NCBI GenBank assembly: GCA_021826565.1
Contig: JAKAZJ010000082.1
Location: 1 to 7,414 of the forward strand
Length of the DNA stretch: 7,414 nucleotides
Direction: 5' to 3'
Origin: Pseudomonadota bacterium
GTDB lineage: Bacteria > Pseudomonadota > Alphaproteobacteria > Acetobacterales > Acetobacteraceae
The translations under genes were made by a program, and so were the position numbers. Under the pieces are notes generated by a model. It was not told the DNA's origin and did no database searches. It was given only the letters and a program-made list of their open reading frames with translations. How positions within the stretch are numbered: position 1 is the stretch's first letter; each line of letters begins with the position of its first letter. Shown in pieces: positions 6,660-7,414 of this stretch.

Positions 6660-7175
6660 ATGAGCGGAGCGACGAAGCCGGAGCCGCGGCAGGACGCGGA
6701 CCCGTCGATGGAAGACATCCTTGCGTCCATCCGCCGCATCCTGAGCGAGGACGAGGCCGCGCCCGCGCCCGCCGATGACGTTCTGGTGTTGGAGCCGTCG
6801 ATGATGCGAACCGATCTGCCGGCCGGCGAGGCGCCCGAGCCGCATCCGGCAACGCCTGCTCTGACGCCGGAACCCCTGGCGCATGTGGCGTCCCAGCCGC
6901 TCCCGCTGGAGGACGCCCCGTTGGCGGATCCGACATCGGGGCTGGTGTCGCCCGAGATTGCGGCGGCGGCGGCTTCGTCGGTGGCGGGGTTGCTGCGGAC
7001 GCTGGCTTCGGATCGGGCGTTGCAGGTGCGCACGGCCGGACCGACGATCGAGGATGTGGTGCGCCAGATGCTGCGCCCGCTGCTGAAGGAATGGCTGGAC
7101 GCCAACCTGCCCGATCTGGTGGAGCGCCATGTGCGCGCCGAGATCGAGCGGGTCGTCGGCCGCGCGGTCGGCTGA
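6660..7175 (+). CDS. popZ: PopZ pole-organising protein (DUF2497)
   Basis: A 171-residue protein with the three-part layout of PopZ. The N-terminal amphipathic segment (residues 16-32, PSMEDILASIRRILSEDE) is the family's client-binding helix. Residues 33 to about 100 are a proline/alanine-rich, acidic, probably disordered linker. The C-terminal helical oligomerisation region (from about 127, including PTIEDVVRQMLRPLLKEWLD) closely resembles Caulobacter PopZ as I remember it, which is about 177 residues long. In Caulobacter PopZ forms a ribosome-excluding matrix at the cell pole, anchors the origin through ParB and recruits signalling proteins; by homology it would act in the cytoplasm here. 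It lies 16 bases behind tolC on the same strand, so it is probably co-transcribed. In relatives I recall valS commonly following, but no valS start is visible in the remaining 239 bases. Identification is strong from both conserved ends; the linker is too variable to help. Confidence 0.9.
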   Translation: MSGATKPEPRQDADPSMEDILASIRRILSEDEAAPAPADDVLVLEPSMMRTDLPAGEAPEPHPATPALTPEPLAHVASQPLPLEDAPLADPTSGLVSPEIAAAAASSVAGLLRTLASDRALQVRTAGPTIEDVVRQMLRPLLKEWLDANLPDLVERHVRAEIERVVGRAVG

Positions 7176-7222
7176 CCCGGCTCCGCTGAGCCGACTCCCC
7201 CAGGGCCGGCTTGCCGCGCAGG

Positions 7223-7255
7223 GCGCGCTTGGGCCGCTTCGCGGCCCGAGCGCGC
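7223..7255 (+). terminator. Long GC-rich hairpin downstream of popZ
   Basis: Arms 7223-7237 and 7241-7255 pair over 15 positions around a three-base TTC loop. Fourteen are Watson-Crick; the remaining one is T7230 with G7248, a G-U wobble in plus-strand RNA but an A-C mismatch in minus-strand RNA. The asymmetry suggests it works in the tolC-popZ transcript, 48 bases after the popZ stop. No T-run follows, so it is a terminator-like or 3'-end-protecting hairpin rather than a standard intrinsic terminator. Confidence 0.5.
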
Positions 7256-7367
7256 ACGCGGGAGAGGTGACCCGCCTGGTACCTGCGGCGCGCACATGCG
7301 GGTTGCCGCGAAGGGCCGTACGGCGCCTCGCGCCCACTGCCCCGGTTGGTTTTTCCTGCGCAGCCCC

Positions 7368-7397
7368 GGGAATCCTAACCCCACATTAGGGTTTCCC
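7368..7397. repeat. Imperfect inverted repeat near the window end
   Basis: GGGAA (7368-7372) pairs with TTCCC (7393-7397) and CCTAA (7374-7378... read as 7374-7378 CCTAA) pairs with TTAGG (7386-7390), closing a seven-base loop; T73/G91 can wobble with one bulged T. It lies in a locally less GC-rich stretch with no supported gene. The span 7176-7414 otherwise holds only the 7223-7255 hairpin and small palindromes such as GCCGTACGGC at 7315-7324. Role unknown. Confidence 0.4.
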
Positions 7398-7414
7398 TCC
7401 TATAGCTACCCACT

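Noticed and set aside
7174..7185. 12-base match GACCCGGCTCCG also present at 4914-4925
   Set aside because: A shared 12-mer of this composition is not surprising in 7.4 kb of GC-rich DNA, and the flanks differ. It forms only a weak stem after popZ (7167-7173 with 7189-7195).
4973..7384. Long minus-strand open frame (803 codons) opposite tolC and popZ
   Set aside because: It is a shadow of two well-supported genes on the other strand, is of low complexity and crosses the intergenic region; no recognisable domain.
7129..7389. Small plus-strand open frame after popZ
   Set aside because: It begins inside popZ in another frame and has no recognisable motif, no good ribosome binding site and Arg/Ala-rich shadow composition.
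7374..7391. Telomere-like CCTAACCCC and TTAGGG strings
   Set aside because: There is only one copy of each, forming the arms of a small hairpin; no tandem array, so the resemblance is accidental.
1..7414. CRISPR array, tRNA/rRNA gene, insertion sequence, toxin-antitoxin or phage-defence cassette
   Set aside because: No regularly spaced repeats, no tRNA-like cloverleaf, no transposase or defence domain was seen on either strand; the window is occupied by housekeeping and envelope genes.

Overview
This is a GC-rich bacterial chromosome segment, most likely from an alphaproteobacterium. The clearest lineage marker is a recognisable PopZ (DUF2497) pole-organising protein directly behind a TolC-family outer-membrane factor, a pairing I recall from alphaproteobacteria such as Caulobacter. 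An origin in Rhodospirillales/Acetobacteraceae is plausible from overall protein character, but that is impression rather than proof.

Layout. Positions 1-552 (+) hold the 3' part of a cytochrome b561-type di-haem membrane protein whose start lies upstream of the window. Positions 654-1562 (+) encode a ten-helix EamA/DMT-family transporter. It runs tail-to-tail into lspA (1579-2070, -), with the two stop codons only 16 bases apart inside a GC-rich inverted repeat. lspA is the second gene of an ileS-lspA operon: ileS (2067-4874, -) ends in a GTGA overlap with the GTG start of lspA. A 341-bp divergent intergenic region (4875-5215) follows. It holds a 9-bp hairpin in the ileS leader, a candidate ileS promoter, a cluster of imperfect G-rich repeats with a strong G-quadruplex pattern, and the tolC ribosome binding site. 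Then come tolC (5216-6643, +) and popZ (6660-7175, +), 16 bases apart and probably one transcript. The last 239 bases have no supportable gene but contain two clear inverted repeats.

How the genes work together. IleS charges tRNA-Ile. LspA cleaves lipoprotein signal peptides in the inner membrane. The TolC-like protein is the outer-membrane channel of an efflux or type I secretion system whose inner-membrane parts are not in this window. PopZ is a cytoplasmic polar scaffold for chromosome anchoring. Cytochrome b561 and the DMT transporter are inner-membrane proteins without an obvious functional tie to the rest. This is mostly housekeeping sequence. I found no new multi-gene system; the points worth a second look are in the non-coding DNA (the G-quadruplex/repeat cluster and the hairpins) and in small gene-architecture details.
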